9,867 bases of DNA from Candidatus Shapirobacteria bacterium CG2_30_35_20 (GCA_001873665.1 MNZO01000022.1:1-9867), one strand, 5' to 3'. Counted from the first letter of the stretch, positions 1 to 5,318 are shown. A program made the numbers and translations. The notes: generated by a model from the sequence alone, not told the origin.

Positions 1-523
1 AACCACAAGTGGTTTCTTTCACAAAAGAATTAACCCCTGCTACATAGACATAAGGAATTATCTTGTTCTTCTTGTAAATAATTCCACCGAAAGCAGGGAG
101 TTTATATTTCTTTGATAAATCTGAAAGCTCTGATTTTTTTATTTCAGATTTTTCTTTTGTGTCATAAAGAATAAATCCAATCCCGTCCAATAAAATTACA
201 TCTTCATCTTGTTTGAATTTGAAAGGAATTTGGATAGTAGTAGAACCATTATTTGAATAAGGGATTGGATTTTTCAAACCGCTTGTGGTGAGTTCTCCAT
301 TTTTATCTAACGTGGATGCAAATGCTAAGGTTGCGTTAATACATAGCTCTCTACCCATCATTGCTAATTTTGGGAGTGTCGCTTTTGTGAAAACGAAACC
401 GACTTGCTCAACAACTTTGAGAAGCTTTTTTGAGGTTTTATCTCTATCCGCAATAGAACAATCATAGACTAATGCGGTTGAGTTTCCACCTGCGATAAGG
501 AATTTTTTGACTATCATACTCAT
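1..523 (-). CDS. Two-cysteine racemase/epimerase of the DapF superfamily, CntK-like (3' end cut by window edge)
   Basis: An open frame runs on the minus strand from an ATG at 523 to the window edge, giving 174 codons with no stop. The product begins MSMIVKKFLIAGGNSTALVY. Two motifs identify the fold. LCINATLAFA at residues 60-69 matches the first catalytic-cysteine motif of DapF-type enzymes (C-G-N-A/G-T). KETTCG at residues 169-174 matches the second (E-x-x-C-G-S/T-G). The Cys61/Cys173 pair would be the two acid/base cysteines that racemise an amino acid without PLP. EQVGF at 39-43, NST-LV near the start and the first Cys motif resemble the histidine racemase CntK of staphylopine synthesis more than true DapF; this is from memory of the family. 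Odd points: Ile replaces the usual Gly after Cys61, and the cysteine spacing (112 residues) is shorter than in DapF (about 144). A second ATG at 517 is an alternative start. The substrate cannot be assigned. It is divergent from the integrase gene. Confidence 0.7.
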   Translation of the reverse strand, partial: MSMIVKKFLIAGGNSTALVYDCSIADRDKTSKKLLKVVEQVGFVFTKATLPKLAMMGRELCINATLAFASTLDKNGELTTSGLKNPIPYSNNGSTTIQIPFKFKQDEDVILLDGIGFILYDTKEKSEIKKSELSDLSKKYKLPAFGGIIYKKNKIIPYVYVAGVNSFVKETTCG

Positions 524-573
524 AATTAAATTGACTGATTTTATAAGGTTTGCTTTTTCAAGGTTACCGACTC

Positions 574-637
574 TTTCGTAAAAGTGAAAATTCTATTGCG
601 CATAACTCGTTACTATACGAATTGTTTTCGTAAAAGT
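574..637. repeat. 12-bp direct repeat TTTCGTAAAAGT (two copies) in the divergent gap
   Basis: TTTCGTAAAAGT occurs exactly at 574-585 and at 626-637. Each copy has GTTAC upstream (563-567 and 609-613), so the two units look like degenerate copies of one site. They lie in the 170-bp gap between the racemase-like gene and the integrase gene, where operators or recombinase binding sites would be expected. The rest of the gap (524-693) is AT-rich. I see no convincing sigma-70 promoter there; TATAAA at 540-545 on the minus strand is a possible -10 for the racemase-like gene but lacks a matching -35. Confidence 0.6.
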
Positions 638-640
638 AAC
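609..640. other. 32-bp interrupted inverted repeat upstream of the integrase gene; possible recombinase or operator site
   Basis: Left arm GTTACTATACGAA (609-621) and right arm TTCGTAAAAGTAAC (627-640) are complementary over 12 bp, with one small internal asymmetry (A615 against A633-A634). They enclose the 5-bp centre TTGTT. The size, two inverted arms around a short centre, fits a tyrosine-recombinase core site; dif is 28 bp and loxP 34 bp. The integrase starts 54 bp downstream. It could equally be a repressor operator. No T-tract follows on either strand, so a terminator is unlikely. The function is inference. Confidence 0.45.
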
Positions 641-693
641 AAATTATTGCTTAATTTATGAATAGTTGTAATAATTAACTTAGATATTTTAAC

Positions 694-1518
694 ATGGAAA
701 ATAATATTCAAACACAATTATCACTAATTGAAAGGGAATTGAGAATACGGGGATTGAGCCCGAGAACTCGTAAAAGTTATTTGGGTTATTTGCAGAGATA
801 TTTTGATTTTAAAAAAAATGATATAGAAAAATCGGATGTTGAGAGTATAAAAAATTATTTAGAAAAAAGTGAGAAAAATGGAGTATCAGCACAGGTGAGA
901 AATTTGACCTTGAATGCAATTAAATTTTATTATTATTCAGTCGTTGGTATAAAAAATAAAATTAATATTAAGTCTGCAAAAAAGCAAGCAAAATTACCAA
1001 TTGTATTGTCTCGAGATGAAATAAATTTGATTTTGGAGTGTGTTATTAATTTTAAACACAAATTAATGCTATCTTTGGCTTATGGATCTGGCTTGCGAGT
1101 AAGCGAGGTTGTTAACTTGAAAGTGGCTGACATTGATTTAGATGAATTAACCATTCATATAAAACTTGCAAAGGGGCAGAAAGACAGAATCAGCGTGTTA
1201 CCTGAGAAATTGGTGGGCAAAATCAATAGTTTGATAACGGGAAAAGATAACAATGAATATGTTTTTGCCAGTGAAAGAGGCGGAAAATTGACGACTAGGA
1301 CAGCACAAGCCGTCTTTGAAAACGCTCTAAAGAAAACGGACATAAAAAAGCCAGCGACTTTTCACAGCCTACGCCATAGTTTTGCCACTCACCTACTGGA
1401 GAATGGCGTTGATGTAAGATATGTGCAAGAATTGTTGGGTCATCAAAATATCCGTACCACACAAATTTATACACATGTAACCAATCTAATGATTAAAAAC
1501 ATAAAAAGTCCATTATGA
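694..1518 (+). CDS. Tyrosine recombinase / integrase (XerC/XerD family)
   Basis: This 274-residue protein has a complete catalytic set. Arg135 lies in GSGLRVSEV, Lys160 in AKGQKDR, His224 and Arg227 in HSLRHSF, His250 in LLGHQN, and nucleophile Tyr259 in IYTHV. Residues about 7-85 form the N-terminal SAM-like core-binding domain, and about 100-274 the catalytic domain. Length and motif spacing match XerC/XerD (about 300 residues). The C-terminal motifs also resemble integron integrases, but the extra segment typical of IntI is not seen. Such enzymes cut and rejoin DNA at paired inverted sites through a 3'-phosphotyrosine link. The gene has no Shine-Dalgarno sequence before the ATG. Its last codons overlap the next gene in an ATGA junction, so the two are probably translationally coupled. 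It could be the chromosome dimer-resolving recombinase or a mobile-element integrase. The inverted repeat just upstream leans slightly towards a local site, but this is not decisive. Confidence 0.93.
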   Translation: MENNIQTQLSLIERELRIRGLSPRTRKSYLGYLQRYFDFKKNDIEKSDVESIKNYLEKSEKNGVSAQVRNLTLNAIKFYYYSVVGIKNKINIKSAKKQAKLPIVLSRDEINLILECVINFKHKLMLSLAYGSGLRVSEVVNLKVADIDLDELTIHIKLAKGQKDRISVLPEKLVGKINSLITGKDNNEYVFASERGGKLTTRTAQAVFENALKKTDIKKPATFHSLRHSFATHLLENGVDVRYVQELLGHQNIRTTQIYTHVTNLMIKNIKSPL

Positions 1519-2711
1519 AAATTGCAATTATTGGAGCAGGATTAACTGGATTGGTGGCGGGATATAGATTGAGCCAAAAGGGGCATAAGGTAACTATTTT
1601 TGAAAAAGGGAGCGATATTGGCGGTTTGATGGGGGGATTTAAAATTGGCAACACTTCACTCGAAAAAGCCTATCATCATATTTTTTCGACTGATAATTAC
1701 ATTATTGATTTGGCCAAAGAACTGGGTATTTTTGATAAATTATCGTGGCACGAAGAAAAAACAGCAATTTATTTTGATAAACAAACTTACCCATTTATGG
1801 GGGCAATTGATTTATTGAAATTTAAACCATTAGATATTTTTTCAAAAATTAGATTGGGGTTGGTTAAAATTTGGTTACAAAAAGATAATAATTGGCAGAA
1901 ATATGAAAATGAATTAGCCTATGTATGGATGAAAAAGTGGTGTGGAGAAAAAGCTTATAAAGTTATTTGGGAACCACTACTTCGGGGTAAGTTTCATGAT
2001 AAATACAAAGAAGTGTCGATGGCTTGGCTGTGGGCGCGGATTCATACGAGAGGCAATTCGAATAAATTGGGATATTTTGAGGGAGGATTTAGAATTATTA
2101 CGGATGAAATTAGTAAAAGAATTTTAAAAAATAAAGGTAAAATTCTTTTAAATTATGAATTAAACCCCTCTAAATCTCCCCTTGACAGGGGAGACTTCGA
2201 TAAAATACTTTACACTGGAGCGAGTAAAGAGATAGATTATTTAGGGGCGATTTGTGTGGTGTTTACCAGTAAACAAAGCTTAAGCAAATATTATTGGCAT
2301 AATATTAATGATAGTCAATCCCCTTTCTTGGCCTTGATTCAGCACACAAATTTGATTGACAAAAAAGAATATGGGGGCAAACATGTTTATTATATGGGAA
2401 CATATGTACCAAATGATGGGGAATTGATGAATAAAAAAGATAGTCAAATAAAAAAAGAATTTTTTGATTATTTAAAAAAAATATTTCCTAAGTTTGAACA
2501 AAAACAAGTTAATGAAAGTTTTGTATTTAAGTTTAAAAATGCACAACATATTGTGACAACTAATTATCAATTACGAATTACGAATTACGAATTGGAGAAA
2601 AACAAAATTTATATAGCGAATTTTGCCCAGATTTATCCAGAGGATAGAGGGACTAATTTTGCAGTCAGAGAGGGAGAGAAAATAGCTAATTTAATTTCTA
2701 AATCCACATAA
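1515..2711 (+). CDS. FAD-dependent oxidoreductase, protoporphyrinogen-oxidase / amine-oxidase-like
   Basis: This 398-residue flavoprotein starts with a dinucleotide-binding Rossmann motif: GAGLTG at 7-12, AGYRLS, and the acidic Glu30 that binds the FAD ribose. A GG pair follows at 36-37. The C-terminal stretch IYIANFAQIYPEDRGTNFAV (366-385) is the FAD-binding tail typical of the PPOX/amine-oxidase family. EPLLRGKF at 153-160 and YFEGGFRIITDEI at 187-199 are also family-like. No signal peptide is seen, and the substrate is unknown. Relatives act on porphyrins, carotenoids, amines or sugar nucleotides (UDP-galactopyranose mutase fold). The ATG overlaps the integrase stop by 4 bp and has no Shine-Dalgarno sequence. 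Two stretches look inserted: residues 217-228 from a palindromic DNA element and residues 350-360 from a heptamer array. Both lie between conserved blocks, so the enzyme may still fold. It converges on the LytR_C gene with a 15-bp gap. Confidence 0.85.
   Translation: MKIAIIGAGLTGLVAGYRLSQKGHKVTIFEKGSDIGGLMGGFKIGNTSLEKAYHHIFSTDNYIIDLAKELGIFDKLSWHEEKTAIYFDKQTYPFMGAIDLLKFKPLDIFSKIRLGLVKIWLQKDNNWQKYENELAYVWMKKWCGEKAYKVIWEPLLRGKFHDKYKEVSMAWLWARIHTRGNSNKLGYFEGGFRIITDEISKRILKNKGKILLNYELNPSKSPLDRGDFDKILYTGASKEIDYLGAICVVFTSKQSLSKYYWHNINDSQSPFLALIQHTNLIDKKEYGGKHVYYMGTYVPNDGELMNKKDSQIKKEFFDYLKKIFPKFEQKQVNESFVFKFKNAQHIVTTNYQLRITNYELEKNKIYIANFAQIYPEDRGTNFAVREGEKIANLISKST
2165..2198 (+). repeat. GC-rich palindromic repeat element inside the oxidoreductase gene
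   Basis: The element contains a perfect 8-bp inverted repeat, TCTCCCCT (2175-2182) and AGGGGAGA (2187-2194), around a TGAC loop. It is flanked by CCCCTCTAAA and CTTC. It is far more GC-rich than the gene around it. It is read in frame as NPSKSPLDRGDF (residues 217-228) between two normal-looking strands of the flavoprotein (KILLNYEL and DKILYTGA). The sequence resembles a dispersed palindromic repeat whose translation, NPxKSPLDRGDF-like, I recall from proteins of several bacterial phyla. That dispersal cannot be shown from this single copy. Confidence 0.7.
2562..2593 (+). repeat. Heptamer tandem array (ATTACGA) inside the oxidoreductase gene
   Basis: One ATTATCA unit (2563-2569) is followed by three exact ATTACGA units (2570-2590) and a partial ATT. 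The 7-bp period is not a multiple of three, so the array reads through all three codon phases and gives residues 350-360, NYQLRITNYEL. It sits in a loop just before the conserved C-terminal FAD motif. The unit ATTATCA recurs in the rpsL-rpsG gap. Confidence 0.75.
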
Positions 2712-2727
2712 TTACTAATTTCTAAAT
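2692..2727. repeat. 12-bp direct repeat TAATTTCTAAAT at the convergent gene junction
   Basis: TAATTTCTAAAT occurs exactly at 2692-2703 and 2716-2727. The pair spans the last codons and stop of the oxidoreductase gene and reaches the stop codon of the convergent LytR_C gene. The junction has only 15 non-coding bases and shows no terminator hairpin, so the two transcripts probably overlap. Confidence 0.6.
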
Positions 2728-4082
2728 TACGGAGTCAGGGTGGGATTGGGGGTGCTGGTGGCAGTCTTAGTGGGAGTGATTGAGACTTTGGGGGTGACAA
2801 TAGAAGTGGGAGCGGCAGTACCGGTTTTGAGATTGGTGCCAATAATAAAGACGACGTCGTAAGTCGAATTTGCCTTAAGATCGGTAACTGTGGCAGTAGC
2901 AAAATCAGAAACCTTGCTGGTAAAATATGCCGAAGAACTGGATAAGGCTGATTTTATTTGAATGCTGTTAGTAGTGGCGCTTTGAGGAGCATTGCCAATG
3001 TTGACACTGGTAAAACCTAATTTGGTTAATTTTTCTTTAATGACAGCAGCTTGACCACTGATATCAGTAGCGTTTAAGACCTGCAATTTTAAAGATTTTG
3101 ATGGTTCGGTGATAACTATAGATGGAGTGGGAGTGACATCGAGAACGTCAGTGGGAATAGGAGTAATCATGGCGACCTTGGGATCGGTAACATCGGTTAA
3201 TTTGCTGTTTTGATTAAGAGCAAACCAAACAATGACGGCAGCGATAATAGCCGTAAATAAAGCAACGGCGATGATAGGAAGAATATTTTTTTTGTTTTCC
3301 ATATGTAACCCTATTATACCAGCAACTGGCAGAGGAAGGTTACTTTGAAATTTTAAATCAATAACTACCTGTGAATCGGTATAAACGCTCTTTTCAATGC
3401 CAGGAACATCGAAATTTTGTTCTAAAGAGGTGGGTAAAAAAACCTTGGTGGCTGGTGCCCCAAAATAAGCATGGGAATAATTGATTATTTTTTTGATATC
3501 TAAAAGTGATTTTTTGACTGTTGAAGTTAAGTAAACCTTGCCTTGATAACCTAATGTAACCAGAAAATCTTGACCTTGGGGGTAGAATATAAAATAAGGT
3601 TTATCATAAAAATGATCAAAAAGCTTAATTAGAGCCTCAGATAGGGCAAAATAGGAAAGTTTTAAGTTTAGGGCGTTTAAATTTTTTAATAATGGGGCAA
3701 GTTTGGCTTGGTCAAAAATGCGGGCTTGGATAAGAGTTTTTTCACCTTGGGGTAAAACTTCGTAGGTAACTTGGGAGGGAATTATTTCAAAAGGAGCACT
3801 GCCTTTGGCAAGGGTAATAACTTCGTCAAGACTGACGGTGGTAACTTTTTCGTCGTAAACAAAAGAGCGAGTAAAAACGACGTCATCATCAACCAATACG
3901 GAAGCAGATGTAATTCGTCTACTCTTTAAAAAGGCTGATAAACGGGTAATTTCCTCATCTGACTGTAGTTTCCACAAATTTATTTCAAAAGAGATTAAGT
4001 TATCTTCAGATTTAGCAAAATAAATGTTTAAAGTGTCAGCCTTGGGCCAAAAGACAACTGAGGACAGTTTTGATGTTGACAT
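2727..4082 (-). CDS. Single-pass membrane protein with C-terminal LytR_C domain
   Basis: The 451-residue protein has no signal peptide. Residues 1-260 look cytoplasmic and globular. The positive segment ENKKN (262-266) precedes one hydrophobic helix at 267-289, giving N-in/C-out topology. A linker rich in Thr, Pro and Val (about 300-328) leads to a LytR_C-type domain at about 331-416, with LKLQVLNATDISGQAAVIKE at its start, KLGFTSVNIGNA after it, and DVVFIIGTN at its end. The last 30 residues are Thr/Pro/Ser-rich (TPTKTATSTPNPTLTP). LytR_C domains occur on LCP-type envelope proteins, but no LCP phosphotransferase domain is present, so this is not a wall-polymer ligase. The end of the N-terminal part (LPVAGIIGLHMENKKN) recalls the C-terminus of PilM-type actin-like proteins; this is a weak similarity. 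ATG at 4082 is chosen because an extended -10 box ends 5 nt before it. It is the last gene of the minus-strand run. Confidence 0.8.
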   Translation of the reverse strand: MSTSKLSSVVFWPKADTLNIYFAKSEDNLISFEINLWKLQSDEEITRLSAFLKSRRITSASVLVDDDVVFTRSFVYDEKVTTVSLDEVITLAKGSAPFEIIPSQVTYEVLPQGEKTLIQARIFDQAKLAPLLKNLNALNLKLSYFALSEALIKLFDHFYDKPYFIFYPQGQDFLVTLGYQGKVYLTSTVKKSLLDIKKIINYSHAYFGAPATKVFLPTSLEQNFDVPGIEKSVYTDSQVVIDLKFQSNLPLPVAGIIGLHMENKKNILPIIAVALFTAIIAAVIVWFALNQNSKLTDVTDPKVAMITPIPTDVLDVTPTPSIVITEPSKSLKLQVLNATDISGQAAVIKEKLTKLGFTSVNIGNAPQSATTNSIQIKSALSSSSAYFTSKVSDFATATVTDLKANSTYDVVFIIGTNLKTGTAAPTSIVTPKVSITPTKTATSTPNPTLTP

Positions 4083-4087
4083 AATTA

Positions 4088-4096
4088 ATGATAGCA
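4088..4096 (-). promoter_or_regulatory. Extended -10 promoter for the LytR_C gene, leaderless type
   Basis: On the minus strand TGCTATCAT (4096 down to 4088) is an extended -10 element, TGN plus TATCAT. It is followed by TAATT and then the ATG at 4082. Transcription would begin at about the start codon, so the mRNA would be leaderless. A T/C-rich tract lies upstream and no -35 box is evident. Nearly the same sequence stands before the DUF5678-like gene. Confidence 0.5.
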
Positions 4097-4120
4097 GAAA
4101 TAAAAAGAAAAATTTGGTTT

Positions 4121-4531
4121 TTAATTTTTAAAACTGACGACATGGGTTTTATAAAAACAGGTATCAAATTTCTCTAAAAATCCAAGTCTGCCAAGTAAAG
4201 GTGGGACCTCATCGCTATCAAAAAAGGCTAGTGGAATATTTTTAGTAATATTACCTAACTTTACAGTTATTTTTTGTTTACATAAATTAATTTTCTGTTC
4301 CCCTCCGACTCCTGTGGTAATACCTGAAACGCAATCATCTTCTAATGAAATTCCTAAAATATTAGAAACATAGCGAGGCAAAATGCTAAAGTCAGCACCC
4401 GAATCAATTACCATCCAAATATCGGACCATTTTGGTTCTAAAATTGATTTAAAAGAAACTTTGGCAACGGGACGAAAAACTTTTCCAAAATAACATTCTC
4501 CGCTATATTCATATTCGAATTTTATATCCAT
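4121..4531 (-). CDS. Retropepsin-like aspartic protease (clan AA)
   Basis: This 136-residue protein carries the catalytic motif of retroviral-type aspartic proteases: WMVIDSGADFSILPR at residues 39-53, with Asp43-Ser44-Gly45-Ala46 as the DSGA form of DTGA. The second signature, PLLGRLGFLEKF at 111-122, matches the L-L-G-R-x-G-F/L block near the C-terminus of such domains. As in retropepsins, one active-site Asp per chain implies that a dimer is the active form. There is no signal peptide or membrane segment, so it should be cytoplasmic. Four cysteines (13, 67, 84, 125) are present without an obvious metal motif. The ATG overlaps the end of the upstream small gene by 10 bp, which suggests translational coupling and joint function. 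The substrate is unknown. It is not obviously phage- or retroelement-borne, since no reverse transcriptase or capsid gene is nearby. Confidence 0.8.
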   Translation of the reverse strand: MDIKFEYEYSGECYFGKVFRPVAKVSFKSILEPKWSDIWMVIDSGADFSILPRYVSNILGISLEDDCVSGITTGVGGEQKINLCKQKITVKLGNITKNIPLAFFDSDEVPPLLGRLGFLEKFDTCFYKTHVVSFKN

Positions 4532-4728
4532 AAAATTAAAGATTGAGCTTTAGGAAGGTAAGCAATTTCTGGGATAATATTGGGGTATTTTTTTTTGACA
4601 TTTAACAATATTTTTGTAGCACCCTCGCCAGTTTTGGCTGTGAAAATTTTATTGTCAGCTAACACAATGTGCCGACCTCGATATTTGGGATTTTTAAAAA
4701 CATCCATCATGGAAATCTTTTTTTGCAT
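4522..4728 (-). CDS. Small DUF5678-like protein paired with the aspartic protease
   Basis: This is a 68-residue protein starting MQKKISMMDVFKNPKYRGRH. Its core, YRGRHIVLADNKIFTAKTG (15-33) followed by a helix (EGATKILLNVKKKYP) and IAYLPKA, resembles the DUF5678 pattern: y-x-G-k-x-V-x-x-d-x-k-i, an ATK-like helix, then a final strand. This assignment rests on pattern memory. The frame could be extended to ATG 4767, adding MVKIIFFFLLSLI, but that stretch is translation of the T-rich promoter tract and would overlap the rpsG stop. ATG 4728, 5 nt after an extended -10 box, is preferred. The gene overlaps the protease gene by 10 bp, and I recall DUF5678-like proteins next to retropepsin-like proteases elsewhere. 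Function is unknown; partner, substrate-presenting factor or inhibitor of the protease are all possible. Confidence 0.6.
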   Translation of the reverse strand: MQKKISMMDVFKNPKYRGRHIVLADNKIFTAKTGEGATKILLNVKKKYPNIIPEIAYLPKAQSLILWI

Positions 4729-4733
4729 GATTA

Positions 4734-4742
4734 ATGATAACA
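4734..4742 (-). promoter_or_regulatory. Extended -10 promoter for the DUF5678/protease pair, leaderless type
   Basis: On the minus strand TGTTATCAT (4742 down to 4734) is an extended -10 element followed by TAATC and the ATG at 4728. A TTTTCTTTTTT tract precedes it, as at the LytR_C gene. It lies in the 32-bp gap after the rpsG stop, so the accessory pair may be transcribed separately from the ribosomal operon as well as by read-through. Confidence 0.5.
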
Positions 4743-4760
4743 GAAAAAAGAAAATTATTT

Positions 4761-5243
4761 TTACCATCTCATATGAGCAAATGCCTTATTTGCTTCGGCC
4801 ATGCGTTCGACTTCGGCGCGTTTGTTGATCGATGAGCCTTCGTTGTTGAGAGCAGATTGTAATTCAGCAGCTAATTTTAAACCAAAAGAATGATATTGTT
4901 TATTGGCCTTAGCACGGGCAGAATTGATTAACCAGCGGATAGCAAGGGAATACTGGCGGGCAGAGCGTACTGGAGTGGGAACTTGATAGACAGCACCACC
5001 GATACGACGAGGCCGAACCTCGACCTTGGGTTTAATGTTATCAAGAGCTTGTTCTAATGTAACTATAATATCCTCACTTTTAGTTTCTTTTTTAAGGATT
5101 TCTAGAGCCTGATAAACTTGTTTTTGAGCCGCGGATTTTTTGCCATCTTTTATCGATCGATTGATAAGTTTGGCGACGATTTCACTGTGATAGAGAACAT
5201 CGGGCTCTAAAATTCTTGGAGTTATTTGACCTTTTCTGGACAT
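4761..5243 (-). CDS. rpsG: 30S ribosomal protein S7
   Basis: The 160-residue protein matches S7 along its length. Landmarks are VRPRRIGGAVYQVPTPVR (76-93, the conserved R-R-G-G-x-x-Y-Q-V-P block), SLAIRWLINSARAK, and the C-terminal AEANKAFAHMRW. S7 binds 16S rRNA in the 3' major domain, nucleates assembly of the 30S head and lies near the E site. Length is normal (about 155). The ATG at 5243 gives the family-typical N-terminus but has no Shine-Dalgarno sequence; the preceding bases are CAAAAATAT. It follows rpsL after a 104-bp gap filled with heptamer repeats. fusA does not follow it, contrary to the common str-operon order. Confidence 0.96.
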   Translation of the reverse strand: MSRKGQITPRILEPDVLYHSEIVAKLINRSIKDGKKSAAQKQVYQALEILKKETKSEDIIVTLEQALDNIKPKVEVRPRRIGGAVYQVPTPVRSARQYSLAIRWLINSARAKANKQYHSFGLKLAAELQSALNNEGSSINKRAEVERMAEANKAFAHMRW

Positions 5244-5258
5244 ATATTTTTGAAAAAA

Positions 5259-5286
5259 TTTTCAATTTTCAATGTTCAATTTTCAA
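5259..5286. repeat. Heptamer tandem array TTTTCAA (four units) before rpsG
   Basis: Four tandem 7-bp units are present, three TTTTCAA and one TGTTCAA in the third place, reading on the plus strand. On the coding (minus) strand they read ATTGAAA. They lie 16 bp upstream of the rpsG ATG, inside its untranslated region. A palindromic AT stretch (TTAATTAATTAA, 5295-5306) separates them from a second heptamer array. Confidence 0.75.
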
Positions 5287-5318
5287 TTAATTGTTTAATT
5301 AATTAATTTTTGAATTTT

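Noticed and set aside
285..467. A plus-strand 60-codon open frame opposite the racemase-like gene.
   Set aside because: It has no family features, and the minus-strand frame carries two conserved catalytic motifs, so this is an antisense shadow.
600..626. Similarity of the divergent gap to E. coli dif (TGCGCATAA at 597-605) and to loxP half-sites (TATACGAA).
   Set aside because: Only one half-site matches, and the second arm does not align at the right spacing. The local inverted repeat at 609-640 is the better-supported structure.
609..640. Reading the inverted repeat as a transcription terminator.
   Set aside because: It lies between divergent genes and has no T-tract after the stem on either strand.
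1513..1518. Possible recoding of TGA as glycine, as in some CPR lineages.
   Set aside because: Reading through this TGA meets a TAA stop a few codons later, and the downstream gene starts in another frame with a perfect Rossmann motif; TGA is a real stop here.
2700..2740. A bidirectional terminator between the convergent genes.
   Set aside because: Only 15 bp separate the stops and no stable hairpin can be drawn; there is only an AT-rich direct repeat.
4121..4531. A retroelement or prophage origin for the retropepsin-like protease.
   Set aside because: No reverse transcriptase, capsid or other phage gene is nearby, and single-domain retropepsin-like proteases are found in ordinary bacterial genomes.
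4729..4767. A longer start for the DUF5678-like gene giving a hydrophobic, signal-peptide-like N-terminus.
   Set aside because: The hydrophobic residues come from the T-rich promoter tract that is shared with the LytR_C upstream region, where it is non-coding; the extension would also overlap the rpsG stop.
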